Below, in pieces: positions 10,201 through 21,440 of a DNA stretch of 64,000 bases. A model generated the notes under the pieces. It was not told the DNA's origin, made no database searches, and saw only the letters and a list, made by a program, of their open reading frames with translations. The position numbers and the translations under genes were made by a program. Source of the DNA: Dysidea avara (lineage: Eukaryota; Porifera; Demospongiae; Dictyoceratida; Dysideidae); the NCBI RefSeq assembly GCF_963678975.1, contig NC_089275.1, positions 1,693,001-1,757,000 of the forward strand, given 5' to 3'. Numbering within the stretch: the first letter of the stretch is position 1; every line of letters starts with the position of its first letter.

Positions 10201-12480
10201 CTTTCTTTGTTGTTGTTGCTGTTGTTGTTTACTTTTTTATGTATGTAGTTAACATAGTTTTCCTTGTCATGTCCACAACAGATCTATCAGATATGTGGTA
10301 GCATGTTTGTCTGAGGATTCACATACTGTTTTTTTCTTCATACATTTCATCATTTTTTCTTCATACATTTAATCATTTCATTATTTTGTTCATCATTAAA
10401 GAACAATAACTGCCCACTCACACCAGTTTACTAATAGAAATGAGAATCAAGGAATATCCTTATAAGGACTTTAAGAGAATAATCTACATGTGGGTATTTA
10501 GAACCGTTTTAATATTCAAAATCTGTCAGTCGAATGGGCTGCACCCCAAAACCATTGCATCTCTAACTCAAGCATCTTCAAACTATGACATTGGAAACTA
10601 AAAAGTCACTGTTGGACATCTTAAGTAGCAGTTTATAAGAATGAAATAGTTAACCATGACCACTCTAAAGCTATTGATGTACTATGCATATACAAAATTA
10701 CCATTTCCCTGCCGTTTATAGGTTGAAAAGGTCACATTAATGATATAGTAGGGATTCCACAATAGTCATGACATATGACATATCATGACATGGTATGTCA
10801 TGACAGAGAAATAGCACACAAATTTGGCTACCTTATAATGTACAAATTTAAATATTGGGTCCAAAACTATACATGTGAATGCATCAAATAAAAATCAGGA
10901 ATTATTCACACCCAATAGTTTTTCTCTTTATTTAATAATATCACTAAACAAGGCATTAGCTACATAGTATTAAGTTTTGATGCAATTTTAATGTAATAAT
11001 TGATGGCATCATGTAAAATTTTGACTGCGTACATATTTTTATTGAAATTCTTTATCAAAATACAAATGGCAACAACTTTCATATGCCATAGTGCACAGAC
11101 TTGTAATAAAGTTCAACAGATTTGCTACATCATGTCATTTACAGCAAGATGCCATTTAGTTATTGCTGATAGGACCAACCATTCCAAAGGTATGAATATG
11201 TGAAAACAGTGTATGAAAGTCGATGTAATGAAGGACAAATTAACTTCAAGAACTTGTTCTCAGGATTTCTAAAACGTGTTTTATTCCTGAAATTTACTTG
11301 TCTGACTCCCTGTTCCACAGGCTAATTTGTTGCCTCCCTGTGGGTCCCTAGAGGGATAGTTGAACAACAATGATAAATTCCTGTGATAATGACATAAACA
11401 TTTCTTATGTTGTGGCATCCCTATGGTATAGGCTGTTAGCTGAGTTACCATTTGTATGATAGTCTATGAATGGCTCACTTTGAAATTTTACTTTCAAGAA
11501 TTTCTAAAAATTAAAATTATGTCCTCTAGTTACAATATGTTTAAACAGTGAATAAAATACTTTAATGCATCAACTGATGTGCAGTGTATGTACACACTAA
11601 TAGAGTAGTGACTTGGGCACAAATGTAATATTTAACTTGGTGAGTTAGTGCACTAATGTGCAATTTTACATGACACAAATGATCATCATAAATAGCTAAC
11701 ATGTAAAACATATCTGGTATGTAGTTTAGATAATAATATTATAGAAATTACGACCCACCAAATTAATTAATTATTCAAAGATTGCTACATGCTATACACA
11801 TATAGTAGGTTGCATTCTTGTATCAATTTGTGATATGTGTATACAGGAGGGCCGTAGGGCTGTAGTCAGGCTACTTTCATGGGTAGTTACTTAGATGAAA
11901 ATGTCGACCATTTGAAAACTTTTGAAAATAGATACTGTTTGGTGATATTTCAGTTATTAATGACATCTGTTACCACTAACAATTTTTACACTTTTGTACT
12001 GAAAATTTGGACTCTTATTGTTGAGCTGAAGTTACTAATTAGGGATGTGGTGATTGCGCTGACACAATTATAGTTATCTGTGGGAATTATATCTGGAATG
12101 TTAAAGAACAATTCCATTAAAAAGATCAAGATACTCTAATAGAACAGTCATAAATTCAAATGGAATGGTCACACAATATTTATAATGTATTATACTCTTC
12201 AGTCACACAGAATGAAATATTCCTTCTGCTATGCCACTCTTACTAGATGAATACGTGATACTCTTGTAATTGTCATCTTCTCCAAAAACCTTTTGTGTAC
12301 ACACTGACAAATAAAGATCTCTATAGCTAACTGTTCTAGTTATAGTAATGCTTGATAGCAGCATTCATTGTTTGTGTCATATTCTTCATAGTTTGTTAAT
12401 ATCATTACTATCATATATAGCCAAGTTTCTTAGCAACCTGTCTTCACCTGATGATCCTCTGAACTAGTACACCATTTGTG
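10201..12480. other. AT-rich intergenic stretch, no gene recognised
   Basis: Scattered short ORFs (up to ~67 codons at 11000-11203) show no family resemblance or splice context. 10750-10805 contains overlapping ATGACATATGACATATCATG palindromic words preceded by TAGGGATTCCAC; a similar arrangement occurs near 63770, so an old element end is possible. A cassette copy occurs at about 12128-12150. Confidence 0.4.
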
Positions 12481-13270
12481 ATCAATAAATTATGGTATGT
12501 CAAATGACATCATTGTAATACCTGTGATATTCCAAAGGGAACATGATGAGTTTGTAGCAGTTTTTTAGAGTATACATGCAGTACAGTAATTAGCATATTA
12601 ATACTTGAGATACTCTAACAGAACAGTCACTTAATCTAATAGAACAATCAGTGGTAGTTTCATCTCTCTGTTAAATTAGTCACTAACCATCTTGATAACA
12701 ATAACACTGCGTAATTGATACAACTAAATTCAGGAGGTTTTACTGTTTCAATGTCTTGCTGAATATCTTGCAATTGAATAGACATTAAAGGTTATACATC
12801 TAAAATTGGGAGCGAATACTTTTAGGAATAATGAGTCCATTTAAAGGATAATGTCAACAGTTTGAATAAATCCAAATTAGAATAATGATGAAAAGTTTTG
12901 AGCAAAATTCACAAGACTCAGGTGTGAGGTGAAGACACTTATATGACTACAGTACTTGCCAATGTTCTCATAATGGAAATCTGCATGATTATATAAAGAA
13001 GATAATTCAGTAATCAGCAAAATCTGTTAATCGAACAGTCCCAAAATTTCTCTTAGCAAGATAAACAGTAACTGACCTAGAAAATATGAACATTTTAATA
13101 ATCTGTACACTTTTAAATCCAGGCAAAAAGTGTACTATCCACTGTACACTTATACAAATTGGATAGTTAACAAGTGGCCCTATTATCCTTTTATGTATAG
13201 GAGCACTTACCTCCATATCAGTCATTACTAATCTAGATCTAATGACATGTTTGTTTTGAGTTCCATACAG
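12480..13270. repeat. Diverged duplicated segment, copy 3
   Basis: 12500-12545 matches 1140-1190, 12640-12720 matches 1280-1350 and 12725-13020 matches 1745-2045 and 7575-7885, all collinear but with many substitutions and indels. Cassette copies lie at 12605-12650. No ORF is supported. Confidence 0.65.
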
Positions 13271-13275
13271 GGTAT

Positions 13276-13788
13276 CTATAACAAATTCACTAATTTATTG
13301 AGGCTGCAATACTGAAAGCTAGTACAGTATATCTGGATTGTATATAGAAACCCCACTCTCAAATTTGAATTTATAGCCAACACAAAATTTTGGCAGCACA
13401 AAGGCGCAGAAATACAAACACAGTTAACAGTGCAATAGATATAAGTTCTCAGAAATGGGTAAAATATAAGAACGATAGTATACATGTAACCACAAGGAAA
13501 TGCAAAATTTTTATATTGATTCTTTAATAGAACTATTCTAATAGAACAGTCATTTGAAGGGCTCTGTTTCTTTATATACAGTCTTCTTCTTAACCATCCT
13601 ATCTTTTTATCATCAAACCTTCCGGCCACTGTTTTTGACTTCTTGTTGTGTAGTGAATAGTTAATTGTATTCTTATTTACATAATACAGTTGTTTCTGTA
13701 TAATGTCACCTTGTCTGCTTGTCATTGTACTGTTATGTGTAACCTTGTATGTGTGTAATGCTCCAGTAAGAAACACAGCAATACTCAT
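13276..13788 (-). other. 170-codon open frame of doubtful coding status
   Basis: This is the longest non-repetitive open frame in the first 20 kb. The C-terminal half is hydrophobic and matches the 8135-8404 minus-strand frame (NFAFPCGYMY, then GFLYTI versus GFLYSI). The N-terminal half has no counterpart there and includes the translated cassette repeat. There is no recognisable domain, and the match extends into untranslated flanks. I think this is a chance open frame in duplicated DNA. A lineage-specific membrane peptide is the alternative. Confidence 0.2.
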
Positions 13789-13827
13789 ATTCTGATACTG
13801 ACTAACCCCGTATTTTACTCCATATTA

Positions 13828-14155
13828 CAGTGGCGGATCCAGGGGGGCGCAGGGGGCACGTCCCCCCCCATCCCTTAAAAAAATGTATATAAGATCGAGA
13901 TACTCTAATAGAGCAGTCAATCACCAATCACTCTAATAAAGCAGTCACAGTGTTCATGGGGAAGTGTAGCTTACTTAGGAAGCTATAAATAGGATTTTAT
14001 TTTTTACATAACATACGTGATATAATATATTTGGTAAAGGATAACTAGCTATTATTGTTGTGACCTTTTTTTTTTTTTTTTTTTTTTTTTTGTTTTGCTC
14101 TTCAATTTTTTTCAGCAAGGTGCCCCCCTCTTTCCAGACTCTGGATCCGCCCCTG
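13828..14155. mobile_element. MITE with CAGTGGCGGATCC-type ends, 5-bp TSD, copy 2
   Basis: The left end is CAGTGGCGGATCCAGG and the right end CTCTGGATCCGCCCCTG, flanked by TATTA on both sides (13823-13827, 14156-14160). Internally it is the reverse complement of the 9632-9982 element, including the long poly-T (14067-14092) and two cassette copies at 13895-13945. Confidence 0.9.
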
Positions 14156-15640
14156 TATTACTCTGTCTTAACTCCATCTTGGGACCATTATTTAAAATTT
14201 ACACAGTAATAGTCTACTGTTCTGACTAGTAATCTAGTTTTGCTTCAGGCTAGGTTGTGTTGCACTTGGGAAAAAAATGTTCCAAGACTGAGTAATACTG
14301 AGTAAAATTCAGTAAATATGGAGTTAGTATATCAGTATTAGTTAGTATATCAGTATTAGTTAGTATCCATACATGAGTTTTAATATGCTGTGAAAGAACA
14401 GCTATATAATTATGCTGATTACCATGACATTAAATTAAAAGATCACTAAATAAATCTACATGTATAAGGTGTTCTGCTATGAATCTGTATGACTATTCTA
14501 TTCTATTAAAGTATCTTAATAAAAATTATGGTTTTTTTAATAAGGTGTTGATATTTGTTCATATCTATAGATGTCTGCATGTTGCCTACAGTATTAGCTA
14601 TAGTAAATTGACCTGGTCTGTGAAAACAGAGCATGTATGAGCGGCACATTAATTTTCCTTATAATTTTTTTAAACTTTTGTGCCTTAATGAAAAAACAAT
14701 GCACAGATTTCATTACTGATATTATGGTTATTTCCACCTCACTGAAAGTCTTGTACATGCAGTTGTGCTTTTGCCATAATTATTATAATTCAACACCCAG
14801 GATATTGTTATTATCCCAAGGATGAAGTCATGCAAGGCTGAGGTATGAAAAACAAAATACGTGAGTACAGTTTAACTAGCTTCAGTTCCACATACTTTGA
14901 AATACTTGACTTAACATGACAATTGCTGAAATCGAGGTGTTGATAGCAATGTAGTAATACCTTCTGTTTTATAACTTCATATAAAGACATGACATGAGGC
15001 TATAGATAAACATGTAAGCTAAGTTACATTTTTTTTCTGTGCTCATAGCGTTAGGAAGTAATATGGTTTTATCACTGCTTGAAGAAGGCTGCTTTGCCAC
15101 TATCAAAATCAAGCAGTGAACTAACAGATAAGAACGTTTTGTTTACTTTACTCATAATTTACCTAGACTGAACCAATCAACATTTTTGTAGTGTCAGTTT
15201 ACTAGTTGATTTACCTTGAGTAAATAATCAGTAAACAAACGTTTACTGATTATTTACCCTATATTATTATTAGCTTTCTGGTACTGAGATAGGTGATAAG
15301 GTACATGTAGTTAGTGATCATTTACCCTATATCACATGATCACCCTTATGCATGAGTCATGTAAAGTAGATTCTTTGATTCCTGTTTCAACCCACATGCT
15401 TTAATGGAAGTGTCATGGACAAGATTTCATTGCGTTATACATGTATTTACACCTCAAGCATTTGCAAAAAAATTTTTCATTATAGTCTCAAGGTTTTCTG
15501 CCATAGCTAATGAGTTATGAATAGTAACCATAAAATGATGTAAACTACTGTGTTATTCAGTAAACTACTGTGTTATTCAGTAAATTCTTTGCATGTTATA
15601 CCTTAAGGTGGATCTAGGTTTTGAGTCAAAGACATTACTC
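14156..15640. repeat. Non-coding stretch with further diverged segment copies
   Basis: 14690-14960 and 15350-15560 both resemble 8640-8950 (shared words TTGATTCCTGTTTCA, CACTTTGAAAT/CATACTTTGAAATA). The stretch also contains a short triplicated TATCAGTATTAGTTAG at 14330-14362. No gene is supported. Confidence 0.5.
15220..15257. repeat. 17-bp perfect hairpin
   Basis: GTAAATAATCAGTAAAC faces GTTTACTGATTATTTAC across a 4-nt loop. Related sequence (CAGTAAAC) recurs at 1570-1660. Confidence 0.75.
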
Positions 15641-16677
15641 AGTTTGTAGAAATTCCAATTGGAAGTCTTGGTACATCAATATCACACGTATGTATTGCAT
15701 ATTAAATGACATGTTCATTTGGTTGACATGCAAGCTGGTGGTTATATGATGTAGTGGAAATTCTTTAACAGTTGCATGACCATATTAAGCAAAATCTTGG
15801 ACGTTGCATGCGTGGGTATAAGCTTGGGAGGTGTGATAATGTGTTGCATTATATGCTACAGATTCTATCTGCAGTAAAAGAAAGACTAGGCAAGCTTATT
15901 CAAATGATATAGCTATTATTTCTTTGCAGGCAAGGGGAGGAGCACAAACAGGCTAAGTTTTAGGTGGTGGGGGAGAGCAGGATTCTCTTGTTATAGTTGC
16001 TGTATATTTGAAGCAGCAATTATTCACTTCTTAGTAGTGTCTCACAGCTCATTTTTGTCATTTTAGCCTTTGCAGATGGTTGTGAAGTCTTTAAAAGGCT
16101 ATACACCAGCAACACGACAAATATTTCAGAGGTGTTTAGTATGCACGAAGATGCTGGGTGACGGTTTGACAAATGTTTTGAGTTCGGTTTCAGGTGAGTT
16201 TGCAATAAATTATAGTAAAAAACACGCATATTGTTCATGAGCTATTGCTAACAAGATTTAGTATTTTAATCAAAAGAAGTAGCTATGCATGGTTCCTCCA
16301 CAAAGGGATGGAGGGGCATTTGCCCTAAATGGATCCGCCATTGCTTTTAGAGAGCGTCTAACTGCCAGTACAGCCTTTACAAAAGCACTGCTACAAGTTC
16401 ACTTTTGATTATATGAACATGTACACCTCTAGCCTGACCTACTGATGACAGAGAACTGTTGATAGGTGATATTATGAGTTCTTGGTTACATCAATGAGCT
16501 TTCCTAAGAACTTAGTACATATCACCTGACACTACTGGATATTAAAAATTCCCTCGTGGAATGATCTTTGAATCATCAAAAAGATATGAAATACATTTAA
16601 AGAAAAGGTCTAAATCAGCAGCTTTTGATCAATAGCTTACAACACTGAAGTGTGAACAATAATAATTATATGAAATT
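15641..16677. other. Intergenic stretch; a degraded MITE end only
   Basis: Near 16300-16345 a fragment reads GGGGCATTTGCCCTAAATGG then ATCCGCCATTG. It matches the right end of the 9632-9982 element without a partner end. Nothing else was recognised. Confidence 0.4.
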
Positions 16678-17050
16678 CATACGAGGCAGAAGGATGCTAA
16701 AGTTGGGGGTGCCCAAAGTTTATGTTGGTGGTAGTAATTTTAGGAGGGTCTGGGGGCATGCCCCCCCGGCCCCCTCCCCCAGGAAAAGTTTTGAAAATTA
16801 GGTATTAGCAGATTGGATTTGGGGGCATTTTTGGTGGATTTAGCTGTTAATGAAATGCTACCAATTTTAATACATGCTTGACTGTGGTATTATTAGGGTG
16901 ACTGCTTTATTAGAGTATCTTGATCGTGATTGACAAGTTTCTGGAAACCTTGCAGGAGCACACGTGATGACTATTGCACAATACAGCTTTGAGTTGGGAG
17001 TGCTCAGCACCCACAGTAAAATCCCAGCACCCCCTCTTCCGCCGCCTATG
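16678..17050. mobile_element. MITE with CATAGGCGGCGGAAG-type ends, copy 1
   Basis: The left end is CATACGAGGCAGAAGG and the right end CTTCCGCCGCCTATG, with TSD AAATT (16673-16677 and 17051-17055). The body matches 59779-60159 over its full length (shared GGTGCCCAAA, TTTAGCTGTTAAT, CATGCTTGACTG, CAATACAGCTTTGAGTTGGG). It includes one cassette copy at about 16900-16920. Confidence 0.9.
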
Positions 17051-17384
17051 AAATTAGAGTGACATCAACTACATATTCTTTCAATGAATTTCTGTGAAAT
17101 TTGCAAAGTGAAGGGATCATTTTCAGTTATCCTTGCTTACAGCTGGGTAGTCATGGAGGGCACAGACTTCCTCTCGGACTTCCTTTACCTCTTAGACATT
17201 CAACCTTCCTGAAATCAACTATCTCATATACCACATCTTCATCTTTGTCTAATTACTGATCTCTTTTCCTCACAAAGATTACACAGGTGTCTTCATTTTC
17301 AAGGGTCCTGTGTCATATCCCACAAGTAATTATTTCTTTACTAACGACAATTAAACCCACAATCGGTGTGTGTTGTTTTGTATG

Positions 17385-17475
17385 TGCTTTTTGTGAAGGG
17401 GAGCACGTTTACAGGCTTAGCCTTTTGTGTACCCTTGTCTTTTGACAAAAATGGATAATCTAATCTAATCGTTCC
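17385..17475 (+). mobile_element. LINE-like 3' end, copy 1
   Basis: The block GGGGAGCACGTTTACAGGCT ... TGTCTTTTGACAAAAATGG ends in a short repeat tail ATAATCTAATCTAATC. A copy with the same tail lies at 57803-57888. A conserved block ending in a simple repeat is how 3' ends of CR1/L2-like LINEs look. No ORF remains upstream that I can recognise. Confidence 0.55.
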
Positions 17476-17923
17476 TTTTTAATGCTTCGCTCTCACCTGG
17501 CTGTTGTGATTACTAGTGCCGCTAAGGACAGTTCAGTAATAGTATGCTGTAAGATTTTGTTAAAGTGTTCAGTTCGTCATTTCGGCGGTTTAGTGCTTTC
17601 CGTTCCGCGTTCCGTTGCTTTAATATGTTCGCGCGTGGATCCTCTACCCAACTTTGAATATTGTGTCCGACTACCGACTCTTCGCTTTACTCTCACTTCA
17701 ATAAGTGAGTTATTATGTGTACATAATAATATAGTTGAATATCGTGTGTATGTGTAGTCTCACCCCAGTCTGTGTCACTATCACTAACTAAATTTTCTTA
17801 GAGAACACAAACTACACAACAACTCATACAGACCTACAACAACAACTGCTAAGGATTCATCACACACATATACAGGGATTGTGGTAAGAATTTTCAGTGT
17901 CAAGACAAATTTCCTTGCATTTA
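17476..17923. other. Unresolved stretch between elements
   Basis: A 91-codon open frame (17482-17757, +) has a slightly higher GC content than its flanks but no recognisable domain. Confidence 0.3.
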
Positions 17924-18234
17924 TACACCTATCAATGTTAAGCCCCACTACCCCCCTCCCGGGCTTACTAGGGGATTAGTGGGGGATTTTGACCTGAAAC
18001 TCTGCTCCACTAGTGGGGCATTTGACCGCTCGAAATTTTAGGCGTTTGTTTTAACTTGTAAGCTAAAGGAATTGACCTGTTTCCTAAAGCACCTAACAGC
18101 CATACTACATGGAGATTTGACCACTAGTCGTTCCCCCATGGGTGGAGAATTTGATTTCTCAAAAAGTCAAATCCCCACCATTTCCCCCACTACGCCCGGG
18201 AGGGGGTAGGTGGGGGATAACATTGATAGGTGCA
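17924..18234. mobile_element. MITE with TGCACCTATCAATGTTA ends, TTA TSD
   Basis: The left end TACACCTATCAATGTTA and the right end TAACATTGATAGGTGCA are inverted repeats that extend through CCCCTCCCGGG. The flanks are TTA on both sides (17921-17923 and 18235-18237). A 3-bp TWA target site is typical of PIF/Harbinger elements. The same family occurs at 60791-61160 with TAA. The 3' TTA is also the 5' TTA of the next element. Confidence 0.85.
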
Positions 18235-18237
18235 TTA

Positions 18238-18625
18238 GGCAAACTTGATTAATTGTTTCATCCCCGCCCACCGGCATCCCCCTTTACCCCACCATAGATA
18301 TATAAGCCCCCTGGTTCCTGGGGTTTATATATCTATGACCCCACTGCCTCTAATTTCAGTATTGCTGTTATCAATCATGTGCACATGTATTTTGATGTTA
18401 AGAAGGCTGGCTATCATTTTACAGCACAGCAAATATCACTTGCACCTCAGAAAGCTTTGTAAAACGTAAGTACTAGTTCTTAAAAGACTTTGGCTAACCT
18501 TTTAATAACAGACAGCTTGATTAGAGTATTTTCTTTAATAGTGAATAATGAAAAAAATGACCTCCCGCCCGCATGGAAATCTGAGTTTTTGTGGATGAGA
18601 AACAATTAATCAAGTTTGCTTGGCC
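18238..18625. mobile_element. Harbinger-like MITE with GGC..AAACTTGATTAATTG ends
   Basis: The left end GGCAAACTTGATTAATTG and the right end CAATTAATCAAGTTTGC then TTGGCC are inverted repeats with TTA on both sides (18235-18237, 18626-18628). Inside, 18287-18337 is a second hairpin (CATAGATATATAAGCCCCC / GGGTTTATATATCTATG). A degraded cassette copy lies near 18515-18530. Confidence 0.85.
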
Positions 18626-20346
18626 TTAGTAGGACAAACTTGTGATTAGCTGGATATACCAATAGAGGGTGTCAGCTTGTGCCATTTTTAGTTGGTAACA
18701 GTTGCTAGATGCTATGTTTTTAAACCCATGTGAGAAAATGAAACTTTTTTGCAGCTGTGCACAATGAAAGAAAGACTGGGGAAATTTGCTATAGTATATT
18801 GAGTTGGTTACTAATAGTCAATTCAACAGTGGGATATAGGGGATGGGTTAACCCTGTGGTACAAGTCACGAGCAGCTGGAGTTTAATGGTTCCAGCTGCA
18901 AAATTACTAAGCAATAATTAACATAACACATGCACCACAATTTTCTTATTATCACCAGCTTTTAACTCACTCTTGCCTCGCGTATTCATGAAGATTATAC
19001 GGAAAATATTTAAACAGATATCCTGTATAGACTCAATGCACTGCACTTTGCCTGTTGTGTTCCCAAGTAGCCTGAGTGTTGTTTGTCAGTACAGCAGAGG
19101 GATTCTCTCCCTTGGGTTGCAAGAATGTAGCATCTCTTAGCAACCAACTGGTAGTTATTGGTTAGAATAACAGCTCAGACAGTAGGCTCCCTCTTATACT
19201 TTGAAAGCACAAAATGTCCTGACAAATCCAATTATGATCAGAAAATTGACAATTTGTTGTCTGACTGTTATCACAAGCCCTGACATTATATCACACCAAC
19301 CCCCATATTATAACCCAACTATAGTCTAAGACAAAACTAATTTCTAGCTTGTACCCAGACTACTTTTGTATGCATTCTGGTGACTAGACTATTATACATG
19401 TTCAGCAGTGACTTATTTTCAGCTGTTCATTACCCATAATGTTACCAGCTATGTGTTACTGTCAACAACAGACTTGTACTAAGTGCATTAAATGGAATAT
19501 CCAGGAGATCGTGATCACAAATATTTTTTTGTTTCAACTTTTTTCTACCCAGACGTTTTGCATATAGGCGCAGGTGGCCCATAAATGGAATGGCAACTTT
19601 AAGGTGACGGTCACCTGGACTTCCAGTCTGAATTGTGTGTTTCCCTAACTCCGCCGCAAGCTCATCTACCCATGTGTGCCAAAGAACTCAACACCAGGTG
19701 ATACATCAATTCCCTATGCTAATTTTCATGGTGGTGGCTTGTTGACAGTTGATATTACGTATGAGGCTGATTGTAGGAGTATGCAAATATTCTTTTGGCA
19801 TTACTTTACATGAAACTCTTTGCCAAAGACAAACTCTACTACGAATCTACTTTCCAATAGCATATACAGGGCGCAATGAACACTATTTAACACCGTGCCA
19901 AGTAGAAACAATGTTAACAGATTTCAAACATTTGAAAGGAGCCAAAAGCCGCTACAACATAGACTGGTAGTCCAAAAAAATCTTTTTTCTCAACATACTG
20001 CCCTGTGCCTACTACTAATCGCTTATGTTACACAACAATAGAGGTCTCCCTCACTAGTATACAAGAGATGTAGAAAGTATTATAAGCTCTCTAGCGTACC
20101 ATCCTAACCAACAGATGATGTATACCACCAACAGTTTCGTGAACTTTCTTTAACAAGGCATTTCTGCTACTCTACTTACTTTCAGGGTTGTTACCACATT
20201 GAGTGACCATTTAATATTATGCAAAAGCCATAAACTAATGAATTCTTGTGGCAAGACATATGGCTTCACTATTCCCAAGCTTCATAAACCACAACCTTCC
20301 AGGTGACCACCAGCTTGAAGATCATCAATTGTCTGCATAGTAAGTA
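18626..20346. other. Intergenic stretch, no gene recognised
   Basis: Only a 73-codon open frame (19749-19970, +) of unknown nature was seen. There is no TIR pair, RNA gene or coding exon that I can support. It lies upstream of the duplicated F-BAR exons, so a missing first exon of that gene could be here, but I could not identify one. Confidence 0.35.
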
Positions 20347-20861
20347 CTGTATAATGGGTTATTTTCAAAGGAGTTTAATTTTCGAATTTTTCGAAGAACA
20401 CAGCTTCTACGAAAATTTAACTCGTCAAATATAAAGCTGCCTTGTGCCAGGTTGGCCGAATTCTGTCCACTATTAACAGAAGGCCGCATCTTATCATCCC
20501 AGGTAGAAGAGAATATAGAACGAATACATGACATCTCTTCCCGTACCTAGTAGGCCAACACCTTTGCTTTTCTTGATGCTGCAATTGCCATGCCCACAGC
20601 AAATTGGTAGTGAAGATTATTCATTTTCCATTGGCAAAACCATCTTTCCTATAATGAAGCAGTCCCAATACAATAACACGTAATGAATGTCTCAATTTCG
20701 ATTGTACAACTACACGTGGTCATCGTCTTCACTGCACTCTTACAAAAAATAATTTTAGTGGCGATAAGCATGACGATAGAGTATTCGAAAATTAACTTTC
20801 GAAATTTATTTTAGCAGCTGTTCATCAAGAATTTCCCTTTCGAAATTAACTCATTATACAG
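20347..20861. mobile_element. Tc1/mariner-type MITE (515 bp), TA TSD
   Basis: The left end CTGTATAATGGGTTATTTTC and the right end CGAAATTAACTCATTATACAG are inverted repeats flanked by TA (20345-20346, 20862-20863). TTCGAA-rich subterminal repeats occur at 20382-20400 and 20785-20805. No transposase frame remains. TA target sites are characteristic of the Tc1/mariner superfamily. Confidence 0.85.
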
Positions 20862-20937
20862 TATTTCTCTTGTAACAGCAGTTTACACATCAACTATGAG
20901 TGAATGTTTGTCAACACCTACGTACATTGTATGGCAT

Positions 20938-21003
20938 CACACACACACACAAGTACGCACGCACACACACACACACACACACAGAGGTACGCACGCATGC
21001 ACG

Positions 21004-21052
<49 letters not shown>
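20938..21052. repeat. (CA)n microsatellite
   Basis: Imperfect CA dinucleotide runs at 20938-20982 and 21010-21052 are separated by GCACGCATGCACGCACCC. Frames reading His-Thr or Cys-Val across it are artefacts of the repeat. Confidence 0.95.
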
Positions 21053-21053
<1 letters not shown>

Positions 21054-21440
21054 TGCTCCATATTTCTCAGCACTAGTTCAGTTTTGTGGCTACTACACTT
21101 CAAACTTGAAGTGGTTGGTCCAGTGGTATACTACTGGTGGATCAGTGGATGTCTAGTTTGGATCAGAGTATAAATTCTTGCCAAAAAGCGACTAATGATC
21201 ATAGGCTGTGGATCAGGTAATTCACAGCTAAGGCCCTATTCTCTAAATATGGAAGATTACCTGTTTCTTCTGTTATTAATTGTTGGCAATATATTGTTGT
21301 TGTGGCCAGCACCATGTAGCTACACAGCACCACTAATAGGTTCACACATACACTTTTAAGGTAATTCACCACAAGCCACAAATGTGATATACCCACTAAT
21401 ACTATACACACATACACACATTATTAGTGTTTCATATTGT

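Noticed and set aside
16073-16193. Open stretch with TTTGCAG before ATG and donor TCAG|GTGAGT, considered as a first exon of the F-BAR gene
   Set aside because: The peptide (MVVKSLKGYTPATRQIF...) does not resemble an F-BAR N terminus, and no linking evidence was found.
19749-19970. 73-codon ORF upstream of the F-BAR exons
   Set aside because: No recognisable motif and no splice connection to the gene could be shown.
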